A stretch of DNA of 64,000 nt from Massilia putida (GTDB lineage: Bacteria > Pseudomonadota > Gammaproteobacteria > Burkholderiales > Burkholderiaceae_D): NCBI RefSeq assembly GCF_001941825.1, contig NZ_CP019038.1, positions 1,984,001 through 2,048,000 on the forward strand, written 5' to 3'. Shown here one piece after another: positions 54,580 to 63,781 of the stretch (position 1 is the stretch's first letter; every line of letters starts with the position of its first letter). Below the pieces are notes generated by a model, which was given only the letters and a program-made list of their open reading frames with translations, had not been told where the DNA came from and did not search any database. A program made the position numbers and the translations under genes.

Positions 54580-55284
54580 ATGTTCGCCACCGCTCCTGCC
54601 CTGCCGCCGCCGCGCGACCGCCGCCACGTCGGCATCGCGATGACTGTTCTCGTGCATGCCCTGCTGATCCTGGGCTGGCAGGCGACGCGCCACACGTTCA
54701 CCGTCGCGCCGGAACCGCGGCGCACGACGATCCAGTGGATACGGTTGCCGGCACCGGCCGTGCCGACGCCGCGCCGCGAGGAAGAACGTGCGGTGCCCGC
54801 CCGGTCGCACGCGGTTGCGCGCGCGAACGCGATCACGCTGGCGCGGCCCACCGCGCCGGCCACACCGCCCACCGTGAACGCCCCGGCCGCGGACGCACTC
54901 GCGCCGCCGGCGCCGCCCGCCCCGCCCGCCGCCGGCACGCTGCTGGAACGCGCGCGCCGCGACGCCGGCGCCGTCGACCGCGCGCTGCGCAAGGAAAACC
55001 GACCCTACATCGTGGCACCGCCGGACAGTCCGCAGATCCGCATGCGCAACGGGATCGCGGCCGCGGCCCGCCTGGCCCCGGGCATGGACGAACTGGTTAA
55101 CAACACGGGCGACGGCGCCCGCCGCACGCGCATCGTCACGGGCGGCAGCACCTATTGCATGACGGAGCGCTCGCCCGCGACCAGCATCGACATGATCGAG
55201 AAGCACGGCAAGTGGCGGCAGACCAACTGCCCGGAGCACGAGTCGACGGCCAACGCACAGGAATGGCGCACGGCGCGCGACTGA
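54580..55284 (+). CDS. Proline-rich membrane-anchored protein, TonB-like N-terminus
   Basis: The product is 234 residues. One N-terminal helix (VGIAMTVLVHALLILGW) preceded by basic residues recalls TonB/TolA-type anchors. A long Pro/Ala/Arg-rich linker (about 55-130) follows, and then a C-terminal part with two cysteines (GGSTYCMTE and WRQTNCPEH). I do not recognise the C-terminal family, and no TonB C-terminal domain is evident, so energy transduction is not claimed. It lies 70 bp after the lipoprotein pair, and its stop lies inside a 22-bp tandem duplication. Confidence 0.6.
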   Translation: MFATAPALPPPRDRRHVGIAMTVLVHALLILGWQATRHTFTVAPEPRRTTIQWIRLPAPAVPTPRREEERAVPARSHAVARANAITLARPTAPATPPTVNAPAADALAPPAPPAPPAAGTLLERARRDAGAVDRALRKENRPYIVAPPDSPQIRMRNGIAAAARLAPGMDELVNNTGDGARRTRIVTGGSTYCMTERSPATSIDMIEKHGKWRQTNCPEHESTANAQEWRTARD

Positions 55285-55304
55285 ATGGCGCACGGCGCAC
55301 GACC
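55261..55304. repeat. 22-bp tandem duplication across a stop codon
   Basis: GAATGGCGCACGGCGCGCGAC (55261-55281) recurs as GAATGGCGCACGGCGCACGAC (55283-55303), differing by one base. The TGA of the preceding gene is at 55282-55284, at the copy boundary. Confidence 0.85.
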
Positions 55305-55636
55305 GATACCCGGCTATTCGGCCGGCAACGTGCTCCCTCGACAGACCTGCTGCAATGCAGCAATACGTCGTTAATGCCCAACAGATTTAGAACAAAAAAA
55401 TATATTGACCGACAAAGCGGGAAAACGACGATACAGGTCAAACATGTGGCGCGCACGATTGAAAACGCGCTTGAAATCTCGCGAAAAACGTCTAGCCTAA
55501 CGAACTCGCGCTTGAACGCACTTTTGCAGTGCAGCGCGATTGTGCGGTGCAGTATCGTCGATATCAATTGACTTTAAGCATCTTTGTGCCAAGGCATCGC
55601 ATTTTATAGAGCGGATACACTTTTATGAGGTCATCC
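55285..55636. other. Phasin upstream region
   Basis: About 350 bp without a gene, clearly AT-richer from 55370 on. It contains the dyad at 55348-55362 and a possible promoter TTTGTG (55583-55588), 16 bases, TATAGA (55605-55610), which would start transcription about 20 bases before the phasin ATG. Confidence 0.5.
55348..55362. promoter_or_regulatory. Perfect dyad TGCTGCAATGCAGCA upstream of the phasin gene
   Basis: A 7+1+7 palindrome containing CTGC-N3-GCAG, the pattern described for binding by the PHB-responsive repressor PhaR in Paracoccus. It is about 275 bp before the phasin ATG. A further TGCAGTGCAG occurs at 55525-55534. PhaR itself is not in the window, so the assignment is an inference. 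Confidence 0.5.
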
Positions 55637-56269
55637 ATGTTCCTATTCCCGCAATCCGTTACGCCCGCAGTTCGTTCGCACCTGGATGCACAGGTCGCCT
55701 TTCTCAACGATGTGTCGAAGTCGTTCTCGCGTTCGATCCAGAACATCGTCGAAGCCAACATCCAGCTGAGCCAGACGCTACTCGAAGAGACGAATATCGC
55801 CAGTCAACAACTGTTGACCACCACGCGTCCGACCGAGGCGCTCTCGGCCGCCGCATCGCGCGCCCAACCGGCAGCGGAAAAGCTGCGCGCCTACCAGCAG
55901 CATCTGTCGCGCGTCGTGGCCGACTCCCAGGTCGAACTGGCCCGGGTCGCCGAGCAGCACGTGCCCCAGACGTCGCGCACGGCCAAGTCCCTGGCCGACG
56001 AGGTGGCACGCGCCGCGTCCGAAGAAACGCAGAACAGCCTGCGCACCCAGCAGGACACGCTGAAGAATTTCCGCGATCCGTTCCAGCAGGGTGACGCGAA
56101 TAGCAGTATCCACCGCGGCAACCTGCAAAGCGCCGGCAACGGCGCGGAGGGCGGCGTGCACGTCGAAGCCGATGCGCGCGACGGTACGTTCCGTGGCAAC
56201 GTCCAGGGCGGCGCGCAGGCCGGTCAACAAGGCCAGCAACAAGGCAAGTCTGGTACGAAGGCAAGCTGA
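55637..56269 (+). CDS. Phasin family protein
   Basis: The product is 210 residues from the ATG at 55637, behind GAGG at 55627-55630; an ATG at 55625 is open but less fitting. The N-terminus MFLFPQSVTPAVRSHLDAQ and the amphipathic helical repeats FLNDVSKSFSRSIQNIVEANIQLSQTLLEE are typical of phasins, which coat polyhydroxyalkanoate granules. The last 60 residues are low-complexity Gln/Gly-rich (QAGQQGQQQGKSG). A strong terminator follows, and a PhaR-like dyad lies upstream. Confidence 0.9.
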   Translation: MFLFPQSVTPAVRSHLDAQVAFLNDVSKSFSRSIQNIVEANIQLSQTLLEETNIASQQLLTTTRPTEALSAAASRAQPAAEKLRAYQQHLSRVVADSQVELARVAEQHVPQTSRTAKSLADEVARAASEETQNSLRTQQDTLKNFRDPFQQGDANSSIHRGNLQSAGNGAEGGVHVEADARDGTFRGNVQGGAQAGQQGQQQGKSGTKAS

Positions 56270-56317
56270 CGCCGGCAGAAAACGACGACGGGACCGTCAA
56301 CGGTCCCGTTCCATACG

Positions 56318-56343
56318 ATGCCCCGCCCGGGGCATTTTTTCTT
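56318..56343 (+). terminator. Intrinsic terminator after phasin
   Basis: ATGCCCC (56318-56324) and GGGGCAT (56329-56335) form a 7-bp stem with a 4-base loop, continuing into a T run ending TTTTTTCTT. A second hairpin, GGGACCGT..ACGGTCCC, lies just before it. Confidence 0.85.
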
Positions 56344-56352
56344 GGCCCCGCG

Positions 56353-57213
56353 TCAGCGCCGCTCGCTGGGATCGAGCGTTTCCTCATCCGTCTGGATGAT
56401 GCTGACGGGCTTGCCCTTGGCGAGACGCCACAGGTACACGGCGTAGCCGGACAGGCCGTACATCACGAACAGCGGCCACAATACCTTGGGCGGGTCGATC
56501 GCGAGCAGCGCCAGCGCGAGGGCGATCAGGAACACGACGATGAACGGCACCGACTTGCGGAAATTGACGTCCTTGAAGCTGTAGAACGGGACGTTGGTGA
56601 CCATCGTCAGGCCGGCGAACAGCGCGATGCCCCACGAGATCCAGTCGACCTTGCGCGCGCTGACGTTGATGTCCGGGTCCGTCATCATCATCACGAAACC
56701 GACGACGAGGGCCGCCGCGGCCGGGCTCGGCAAGCCCTGGAAGAAGCGCTTGTCGACGACCTCGATGTTCGTATTGAAGCGGGCCAGGCGCAGCGCGGCG
56801 CCGGCGCAGTAGACGAAGGCGGCGATCCACCCCAGCTTGCCCAGGCCGCGCAGCGACCATTCGTAGATGACGAGGGCCGGCGCGGCCCCGAACGACACCA
56901 TGTCGGACAGGCTGTCGTACTGCGCGCCGAACTCGGATTGCGTGTTCGTCAGGCGGGCCACGCGGCCGTCCAGGCTGTCCAGCACCATGGCGATGAACAC
57001 GGCCCAGCAGGCGTGGTCGAAGCGCTGGTTCATCGCCATCACGATCGCGTAGAAGCCGCCGAACAGCGCGGCCGTCGTGAAGGCATTCGGCAACAGATAA
57101 ATGCCCCGGCGCGGGCGGGCCGCGGCGGCGTCGGACTTGCGGACGCGGCTGAAGCGGGCGAAGCGTGGCGCCTTGATGGCGCCTGGTTTGCGGCGTCGGG
57201 GAAGTGTCGGCAT
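56353..57213 (-). CDS. pssA: CDP-diacylglycerol--serine O-phosphatidyltransferase
   Basis: The product is 286 residues with about six membrane helices. The CDP-alcohol phosphotransferase signature DG-x2-AR-x8-G-x3-D-x3-D is complete from SLDGRVARLTN to GAQYDSLSDMVSFG. It makes phosphatidylserine, the precursor of phosphatidylethanolamine. It lies downstream of the SIMPL-domain gene and ilvC on the same strand, resembling the ilvBHC-psd-pssA order of other Burkholderiales but without psd here. Confidence 0.95.
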   Translation of the reverse strand: MPTLPRRRKPGAIKAPRFARFSRVRKSDAAAARPRRGIYLLPNAFTTAALFGGFYAIVMAMNQRFDHACWAVFIAMVLDSLDGRVARLTNTQSEFGAQYDSLSDMVSFGAAPALVIYEWSLRGLGKLGWIAAFVYCAGAALRLARFNTNIEVVDKRFFQGLPSPAAAALVVGFVMMMTDPDINVSARKVDWISWGIALFAGLTMVTNVPFYSFKDVNFRKSVPFIVVFLIALALALLAIDPPKVLWPLFVMYGLSGYAVYLWRLAKGKPVSIIQTDEETLDPSERR

Positions 57214-57297
57214 AGGTTTCTTTTTCTAAACAATGCGCCGGCGGCGCGGACCACGTCATTATATCTTTGGCACCCCCGTGTTAGCGAACGGCTACCG

Positions 57298-58068
57298 TCA
57301 GCGGAATTTCACCTTGCCGACCAGACGCATCTGCAACGTCGTCTCGCCCGGCTCGAAGCTCGGTTCCGGCATCTCGGCCGCATCAAAGCGCTTGGCCGAC
57401 ATGCGCATCATCGCCGGCGCCGCCGCCTCGGCCTGCCCGCCCGCGTAATTGCCGCTCCCTTCGAAGTCGACCGTGTCGATGACGGCATCGCCCACATTGC
57501 GGCCCATCGCGCGCGCGATGGACGCGATGCGCTCGTTCAGGTTGCGGTATGTCGCGGCGATGCGCTCGTCGTCGAGGCGTTTCGCCAGTTCCGGGCTCAG
57601 GTGATAGTCGATGCCGTTCAGGTTGAGGATCTTCTGCGCCGCGGCGGCCGTCCTGGGCAGCGCCTGCAGGTTGCGCGTCTTCACTTCGAGATATTGCCCG
57701 ACGCGCCAGCCGATCGGCGCGCGGCGCGCGGCCTGGTTCGCCAGCGGGCGCGGGCCCTCCGGCGCTTCCGGATACACCGGGTATGTGTAGTAGCCGACGG
57801 TCTTGAGCTGGGCTTGCGGGTCTTCGTGGCGCACGACGTCCGTGCCCTGCTTCATCTTCTGGTTGACGCGCGCGGTGGCCGCGGCGCGGTCCTTGTCCTG
57901 CTCCTCGACGGCGAACGTGACGGTGGCTTCGTCGTTGGCATGCTTCACTTCGCCGAACGCGGGCACGATGACGAGGGTGCCGCCCGTGGCGGCGGCCGGG
58001 GCCGTCTGGGCTTGCGCGGACAGCGCGACACTCAGCGCCGACAACAGGGCGAGTTTTTTGATGGACAT
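57298..58068 (-). CDS. Exported SIMPL-domain (DUF541) protein
   Basis: The product is 256 residues from the ATG at 58068 with AAGGAGAAC before it. A signal peptide ends at SAQAQ. The SIMPL fold is suggested by GEVKHANDEATVTFAVEEQDKDRAAATARVNQKMK near the N-terminus and IDTVDFEGSGNY with a final VGKVKFR strand. Family members are periplasmic, outer-membrane associated proteins reported in stress resistance; no activity is assigned. Located between ilvC and pssA. Confidence 0.85.
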   Translation of the reverse strand: MSIKKLALLSALSVALSAQAQTAPAAATGGTLVIVPAFGEVKHANDEATVTFAVEEQDKDRAAATARVNQKMKQGTDVVRHEDPQAQLKTVGYYTYPVYPEAPEGPRPLANQAARRAPIGWRVGQYLEVKTRNLQALPRTAAAAQKILNLNGIDYHLSPELAKRLDDERIAATYRNLNERIASIARAMGRNVGDAVIDTVDFEGSGNYAGGQAEAAAPAMMRMSAKRFDAAEMPEPSFEPGETTLQMRLVGKVKFR

Positions 58069-58186
58069 CGTTGTTCTCCTTGATGGCATGCGCGGCTGCT
58101 GCCGCGGCAGGAGAACGATAACCGGTTTGGCGCGAAAGTCGAGTTTATGTAATGGAAAGTTGCAAATGATTGCAAACGAAGGACAC

Positions 58187-58215
58187 AAAAAAAATCGCCC
58201 CGGCAAGCGGGGCGA
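58187..58215 (-). terminator. Intrinsic terminator after ilvC
   Basis: Minus-strand stem of 8 bp (TCGCCCCG / CGGGGCGA, 58195-58202 and 58208-58215) with a 5-base loop, followed by eight T residues (58194-58187). It separates ilvC from the SIMPL gene. Confidence 0.92.
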
Positions 58216-58240
58216 CTTTGATATCAGCTGAGAATGCCGA

Positions 58241-59260
<1,020 letters not shown>

Positions 59261-59312
59261 TTAATCCTGTGCTTTTATGTGTCGTGTTATTCGAACATTG
59301 GGTGGGCACTTC

Positions 59313-59388
59313 GTTTTTGAGGCCACTGGCCTCAAAAACCCCACACTACATGTTTTTGTGCCGTACGGTGGGCATCCCGTGCCCACCG
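59313..59388. promoter_or_regulatory. Two hairpins between ilvH and ilvC
   Basis: The first is a perfect 12-bp stem with a 3-base loop (GTTTTTGAGGCC at 59313-59324, GGCCTCAAAAAC at 59328-59339), with A and T runs so that it could act on either strand. The second is a 9-bp stem CGGTGGGCA/TGCCCACCG (59366-59374, 59380-59388). The GGTGGGCA core recurs at 59301-59308. It may be an attenuator, an RNA processing site or a dispersed repeat. Confidence 0.6.
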
Positions 59389-59403
59389 GAACGAGCACCG
59401 GCC

Positions 59404-59895
59404 TCAAACCTTGAGGATGCGCTCGCCGCGGCCGATGCCGGAACCGCCCGTACGGACGGTCTCGAGGATCGAGGCGCGGTCGATGGCGTCGATGAAGGCG
59501 TCCAGCTTGGTCTTCGCGCCCGTCAGCTCGATCGTGTACGTTTTTTCCGTCACGTCGATGATGCGGCCGCGGAAGATGTCGGCGGTGCGCTTCATTTCCT
59601 CGCGCTCCTTGCCCACCGCCCTCACCTTGATCAGCATGAGCTCGCGCTCGATATGCTGGCCTTCGGTCAGGTCGACCACCTTCACCACTTCGATCAGGCG
59701 GTTCAGGTGCTTGGTGATCTGCTCGATGATGTCGTCCGAGCCCGTGGTCACGATGGTCATGCGCGACAAGGTGGCGTCTTCGGTCGGCGCCACGGTCAGC
59801 GTCTCGATGTTGTAGCCGCGTGCCGAGAACAGGCCCACGACGCGCGACAGCGCGCCGGCTTCGTTTTCGAGCAGAACGGAGATGATGTGTCGCAT
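59404..59895 (-). CDS. ilvH: Acetolactate synthase small (regulatory) subunit
   Basis: The product is 163 residues. An N-terminal ACT domain (HIISVLLENEAGALSRVVGLFSARGYNIETLTV) binds valine for feedback control, followed by the second domain typical of IlvH/IlvN (GQHIERELMLIKV, RGRIIDVTEKTYTIELTG). Its ATG shares one base with the ilvB stop (TAATG), so it is translationally coupled to the catalytic subunit. Confidence 0.97.
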   Translation of the reverse strand: MRHIISVLLENEAGALSRVVGLFSARGYNIETLTVAPTEDATLSRMTIVTTGSDDIIEQITKHLNRLIEVVKVVDLTEGQHIERELMLIKVRAVGKEREEMKRTADIFRGRIIDVTEKTYTIELTGAKTKLDAFIDAIDRASILETVRTGGSGIGRGERILKV

Positions 59896-61619
59896 TACAG
59901 GTCCTCCGATCCGAGCAGCATTTCCGACAAGCCCTTGCCCGTCTTGACCATCGGCCAGACGTTTTCGCTACGGTCGGTAATGAAGTTCATGAACACCAGG
60001 CGGTCCTTCATGGCGAACGCGTCACGCAGCGCGCCGTCCACGTCGCCCGGCTTCTCGATGCGCATGCCGACGTGGCCATAGGCCTCGGCCAGCTTCTCGA
60101 AGTCCGGCAGGGAATCCATGTACGACTCGGAATAGCGCGAACCGTAGTCGAGTTCCTGCCACTGGCGCACCATGCCCAGGAAGCGGTTGTTCAGGAGGAT
60201 GATCTTCGGCGTCAGGTGATACTGCTTGCAGGTCGCGAGTTCCTGGATGTTCATCTGGATCGACCCCTCGCCGGTGACGCAGGCGACGGTCGCGCCGGGG
60301 TTCGCCATCTGCACGCCCATGGCGTACGGCAGGCCCACGCCCATCGTGCCCAGGCCACCGGAATTGATCCAGCGGCGCGGCTTGTCGAACGGATAGTATT
60401 GCGCGGCCCACATCTGGTGCTGGCCCACGTCCGACGTGATGAACGCGTCGCCGCCGGTGACTTCCCACAGCTTCTCGACGACGGACTGCGGCTTGATGAG
60501 CTCATCCGAGGTCGCATAGCGCAGGCATTCGCGGCCGCGCCAGTCTTCGATCTGCTGCCACCATTTCTGCACGGCCGGGTTCGGACGCTGCTCGGCGGCA
60601 TCCAGCTGCGACAGCAGTTCGATCAGCACGTCCTTGACGTTGCCGACGATGGGGATGTCCACCTTCACGCGCTTCGAAATCGACGACGGGTCGATATCGA
60701 TGTGGATGATCTTGCGCGGATTGGTCGCGAAGTGCTTCGGGTTGCCGATCACGCGGTCGTCGAAGCGGGCGCCGATGGCGATCAGGACGTCGCAGTGCTG
60801 CATCGCCATGTTCGCTTCATAGGTGCCGTGCATGCCCGGCATGCCGACGAATTTCTTGTCGGTGGCGCGGTAGGCACCCAGGCCCATCAGCGTGTTCGTG
60901 ACCGGGAAGCCGAGCTTGTCGACCAGCTTGTTCAGTTCGTTCGATGCATTGGCCAGGATGACGCCGCCGCCCGAGTAGATCATCGGACGCTCGGCCGCCA
61001 GCAGCAGCTGCACCGCCTTGCGGATCTGGCCGGCGTGGCCCTTGTCGACAGGGCGGTAGGAACGCATCTCGATCTCTTTCGGATACGAGTACGTGGCCTT
61101 CTGCATGCTCACGTCCTTCGGGATATCGACGAGAACCGGGCCCGGACGGCCGGTGCGTGCGATATAGAAGGCTTTCTTGATGGTCTCGGCAAGGTCTTTG
61201 ACGTCCTTGACGAGGAAATTGTGTTTCACCACCGGGCGCGTGATGCCCACGGTGTCGCATTCCTGGAACGCGTCCTGGCCGATCGCCGCGGTCGGCACCT
61301 GGCCGGAAATCACGACCATCGGAATCGAATCCATGTATGCGGTGGAGAGGCCGGTGACGGCATTGGTGACGCCCGGACCGGACGTGACCAGGCAAACGCC
61401 GACTTCGTTCGAGCTGCGCGAATACGCGTCGGCCGCGTGCACGGCTGCCTGCTCGTGGCGTACCAGGATGTGCTGGAATTTGTCCTGCTTGAAGATGGCG
61501 TCGTAGATGTAGAGAACCGCTCCGCCGGGGTAACCGAAGACGTGCTTCACGCCCTCTTCCGCCAGGCAACGGACTACGATCTCAGCGCCCGTGATGGGAG
61601 CTGCTGCGTCGTTACTCAT
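59895..61619 (-). CDS. ilvB: Acetolactate synthase large (catalytic) subunit
   Basis: The product is 574 residues. It condenses pyruvate with pyruvate or 2-ketobutyrate using ThDP, FAD and magnesium. The N-terminal region FGYPGGAVLYIYDAI with the catalytic Glu (RHEQAAVHAADAYSR) is intact, the FAD region is ARFDDRVIGNP, and the ThDP motif runs from VTGEGSIQMNIQELAT to NNRFLGMVRQWQEL. The upstream leader of about 380 bp has a possible promoter and a short branched-chain-rich ORF. Confidence 0.97.
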   Translation of the reverse strand: MSNDAAAPITGAEIVVRCLAEEGVKHVFGYPGGAVLYIYDAIFKQDKFQHILVRHEQAAVHAADAYSRSSNEVGVCLVTSGPGVTNAVTGLSTAYMDSIPMVVISGQVPTAAIGQDAFQECDTVGITRPVVKHNFLVKDVKDLAETIKKAFYIARTGRPGPVLVDIPKDVSMQKATYSYPKEIEMRSYRPVDKGHAGQIRKAVQLLLAAERPMIYSGGGVILANASNELNKLVDKLGFPVTNTLMGLGAYRATDKKFVGMPGMHGTYEANMAMQHCDVLIAIGARFDDRVIGNPKHFATNPRKIIHIDIDPSSISKRVKVDIPIVGNVKDVLIELLSQLDAAEQRPNPAVQKWWQQIEDWRGRECLRYATSDELIKPQSVVEKLWEVTGGDAFITSDVGQHQMWAAQYYPFDKPRRWINSGGLGTMGVGLPYAMGVQMANPGATVACVTGEGSIQMNIQELATCKQYHLTPKIILLNNRFLGMVRQWQELDYGSRYSESYMDSLPDFEKLAEAYGHVGMRIEKPGDVDGALRDAFAMKDRLVFMNFITDRSENVWPMVKTGKGLSEMLLGSEDL

Positions 61620-62001
61620 GATACGTTCCTTTCAAAACCCATAGGGAGATTGATCGGATGCTCGTCCCTGACGAGATACGTGTCACGCAACAGTGCTCAT
61701 GCTTCCCTTCTCTCTGCGGTCACGTCGATCTTTCAGGATGCCGTAGGATCCTTACGAACCGGCGCTGGACGCAACTCGTTCAGCTTGAGTTACTGTAGCG
61801 GAATGCGAATCTCTCGCGCTTGTGGCACGGGTTGGAGCAAACTGCCTACATTGTGAAAGCGCGTCATGCCGAGTTTGACTTTGTGTGACAAGCTGGCTTG
61901 ACAATATGCTTCGGGGGTGCAAAGCGTTCTATACCTTACTGCGTTGCACCATTCCGGTCAAGATAAATAATTATTTTTTCACGACTTTTTCCCGCGGCAG
62001 T
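61620..62001. other. ilvB upstream leader region
   Basis: 382 bp without a gene, between ilvB and the end of the GST gene. It holds a candidate promoter, and on the minus strand a 25-codon ORF from 61867 to 61790 (MTRFHNVGSLLQPVPQARE..) with seven Ile, Leu or Val codons. No SD sequence precedes it. A candidate attenuator leader, low confidence. Confidence 0.4.
61933..61961 (-). promoter_or_regulatory. Candidate ilvB promoter
   Basis: Minus strand: TTGACC (61961-61956), 17-base spacer, TAAGGT (61938-61933). The minus-35 is good and the minus-10 matches three of six positions. The leader would be about 310 bases. Confidence 0.4.
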
Positions 62002-62625
62002 TCAAGGCGTACCGTTCGTGCACCACTCGCCGCATCCGGGCCGTCGCTGCAGACGGTTCATCCAAGCGTCGATGGCGGGCAGGGCAGGCCGTTCGATGGG
62101 CGTCATGCGCCAGCGGTTGGTGGACAGGCCGAGTACGATGTCGGCCAGTGTGAACTTGGAACCTGCCACGTACGCGCCCGATTTCTCGAGCTGGCGTTCG
62201 AGGATGCCCATGTGACGGTTCCAGCCATCGACACTCGCCGCGATCAGGCCGGCGTCCTGATGCGCGGCACTGTTCCGCACCAAGCCCATGAAAGCATAGC
62301 GCCAGGCATTGTTCAGCTCTGTCGCCTGCCAGTCCATCCACTGCTCCACGTACGCGCGAAGGAGCGGGTCGCGCGGCAGCAAACTGTTATCGCCGTAGCG
62401 CGTGGCCAGGTAGCGGCAGATCGTGTTCGATTCCCACAGCACGGCATCGCCATCGACCAGCACCGGCACCATCGCATGCGGATTCAGCGCGAGGAATTCG
62501 GGCTCCTGCGTCGAACGGAAACCGCTGCCCCAGTCTTCCCGCTCGAATGCGACACCGAGTTCGGTACAGGTCCACAATACTTTGCGGACATTGATCGAGC
62601 TTGCCTTGCCGAGGATGCGTACCAC
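62002..62625 (-). CDS. Glutathione S-transferase family protein
   Basis: The product is 207 residues from a GTG at 62625, chosen because AGGAGA (minus strand) lies directly before it. The thioredoxin-like N-terminal half has KASSINVRKVLWTCTELGV, NPHAMVPVLVDGDAVLWESNTICRYLA (the cis-Pro and Glu-Ser glutathione contacts), and the helical C-terminal half WNRHMGILERQLEKSGAYVAGSKFTLADIVLGL contains the N-capping Asp. Substrate unknown. It is transcribed toward the ilvB leader. Confidence 0.92.
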   Translation of the reverse strand: MVRILGKASSINVRKVLWTCTELGVAFEREDWGSGFRSTQEPEFLALNPHAMVPVLVDGDAVLWESNTICRYLATRYGDNSLLPRDPLLRAYVEQWMDWQATELNNAWRYAFMGLVRNSAAHQDAGLIAASVDGWNRHMGILERQLEKSGAYVAGSKFTLADIVLGLSTNRWRMTPIERPALPAIDAWMNRLQRRPGCGEWCTNGTP

Positions 62626-62792
62626 GTTTATCTCCTGAAACGATGTCAATCCGACCATTCTAGAGTCAATAAGGGAAGACCGCACACGCCTGCCTGCCGG
62701 TTTCGGGTGCGGTCATCCATAATTTTTGCTAGGATTCGAAAGTTTTCCGAAAAGCCACAGGCAACGTACCGGTGGCGTCCACCACTTATCGC

Positions 62793-63362
62793 ATGGCCAC
62801 TGATAAAGAACTCAACGACTTCCTCGAGAGTGTCGAGCGGCGCGCCTTCAAGCAGGCGGCGTACGCGGTCCGCAAGGACGAGGCAGCGCTCGACATCGTT
62901 CAGGACGCCATGATCAAGCTCGCAGAGAAATACGGCGACAAGCCCCTGGCCGAATTGCCGATGCTTTTCCAGCGCATCCTGCAGAACACCATCCTCGATT
63001 ACTTCCGCCGCGAAAAGGTCAGGAACACCTGGGTCAGCCTCTTCGGAGGCCTCGGCCGCCGGGACGAAGACGACGAGGAATTTGATATACTTGCATCTTA
63101 TGAGGCCGAGGAAGGAACGTCCGCCGCGGAGTCGAGCGCGGATCAGGTGGAACGGGCGGAAACCCTGCGCCTGATCGAGGAAGAGATACAAAAACTCCCG
63201 GCGCGTCAACGGGAAGCGTTCCTCATGCGTTACTGGCAGGACATGGATGTGGCCGAGACGGCCGAAGCGATGGGATGCTCCGAGGGCAGTGTAAAAACAC
63301 ATTGTTCTCGCGCTACGCACGCCCTGCAGAAAGCCCTGGAGGCCAAGGGAATTAAACTATGA
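62793..63362 (+). CDS. ECF-type RNA polymerase sigma factor
   Basis: The product is 189 residues if the ATG at 62793 (MATDKELNDFLESVERRAF) is used; a GTG at 62772 would add seven residues. Region 2 is visible as AALDIVQDAMIKLAEKYGD and PMLFQRILQNTILDYFRR; region 4 as LPARQREAFLMRYWQDMDVAETAEAMGCSEGSVKTHCSRATHAL. An acidic linker (RRDEDDEEFD) joins them. It overlaps the next gene by four bases. In Burkholderiales a sigma factor of this kind with DUF3619 and DUF3106 genes lies next to ilvB; the target regulon is unknown. Confidence 0.93.
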   Translation: MATDKELNDFLESVERRAFKQAAYAVRKDEAALDIVQDAMIKLAEKYGDKPLAELPMLFQRILQNTILDYFRREKVRNTWVSLFGGLGRRDEDDEEFDILASYEAEEGTSAAESSADQVERAETLRLIEEEIQKLPARQREAFLMRYWQDMDVAETAEAMGCSEGSVKTHCSRATHALQKALEAKGIKL

Positions 63363-63778
63363 ACACCGACGACATCAACCTGGCGTACAAGATCCGCCAT
63401 GCCCTGAACGACAACCTCGACAACCTGCCGGCGTCGACGACGGACCGCCTGGCCGCTGCGCGCGCGCAGGCGCTCGCACGCAAGAAGGCCGACGCGCCGG
63501 CCCGTGCCAAGCAGCAGCGTACGTCGTTCGACCTGGGCGCGCTGTTCTCGATGCAATGGGTGGCGCGCGCCGCCGTCGTGGCACCGCTGCTGGCGATGGT
63601 CGCCGGCATGGTCGGCGTCTACCAGTACGAACGCGAGCAGCGCGTCGCCGAACTGGCCGAGCTGGATGCGGCCGTGCTGTCCGACGACCTGCCCCTGACC
63701 GCCTACACCGACCACGGCTTCAACGCTTACCTGGCCCAACAGCAGCAAGCACAGCAACAGCCGCAGCGAGCCCAGTAA
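63359..63778 (+). CDS. DUF3619 family membrane protein, probable anti-sigma partner
   Basis: The product is 139 residues. The N-terminal part TDDINLAYKIRHALNDNLDNLPAS is a helical cytosolic segment. One membrane helix (VVAPLLAMVAGMVGVYQY) follows near residue 75, then a periplasmic tail ending in a Gln-rich run (LAQQQQAQQQPQRAQ). The gene starts within the sigma factor gene (ATGA overlap), the layout typical of sigma/anti-sigma pairs. The anti-sigma role is inferred from this context, not shown by a motif. Confidence 0.8.
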   Translation: MNTDDINLAYKIRHALNDNLDNLPASTTDRLAAARAQALARKKADAPARAKQQRTSFDLGALFSMQWVARAAVVAPLLAMVAGMVGVYQYEREQRVAELAELDAAVLSDDLPLTAYTDHGFNAYLAQQQQAQQQPQRAQ

Positions 63779-63781
63779 AGG

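Noticed and set aside
62772..62792. GTG start for the ECF sigma factor
   Set aside because: Possible, but the ATG at 62793 matches the usual N-terminus of this family; kept only as an alternative.
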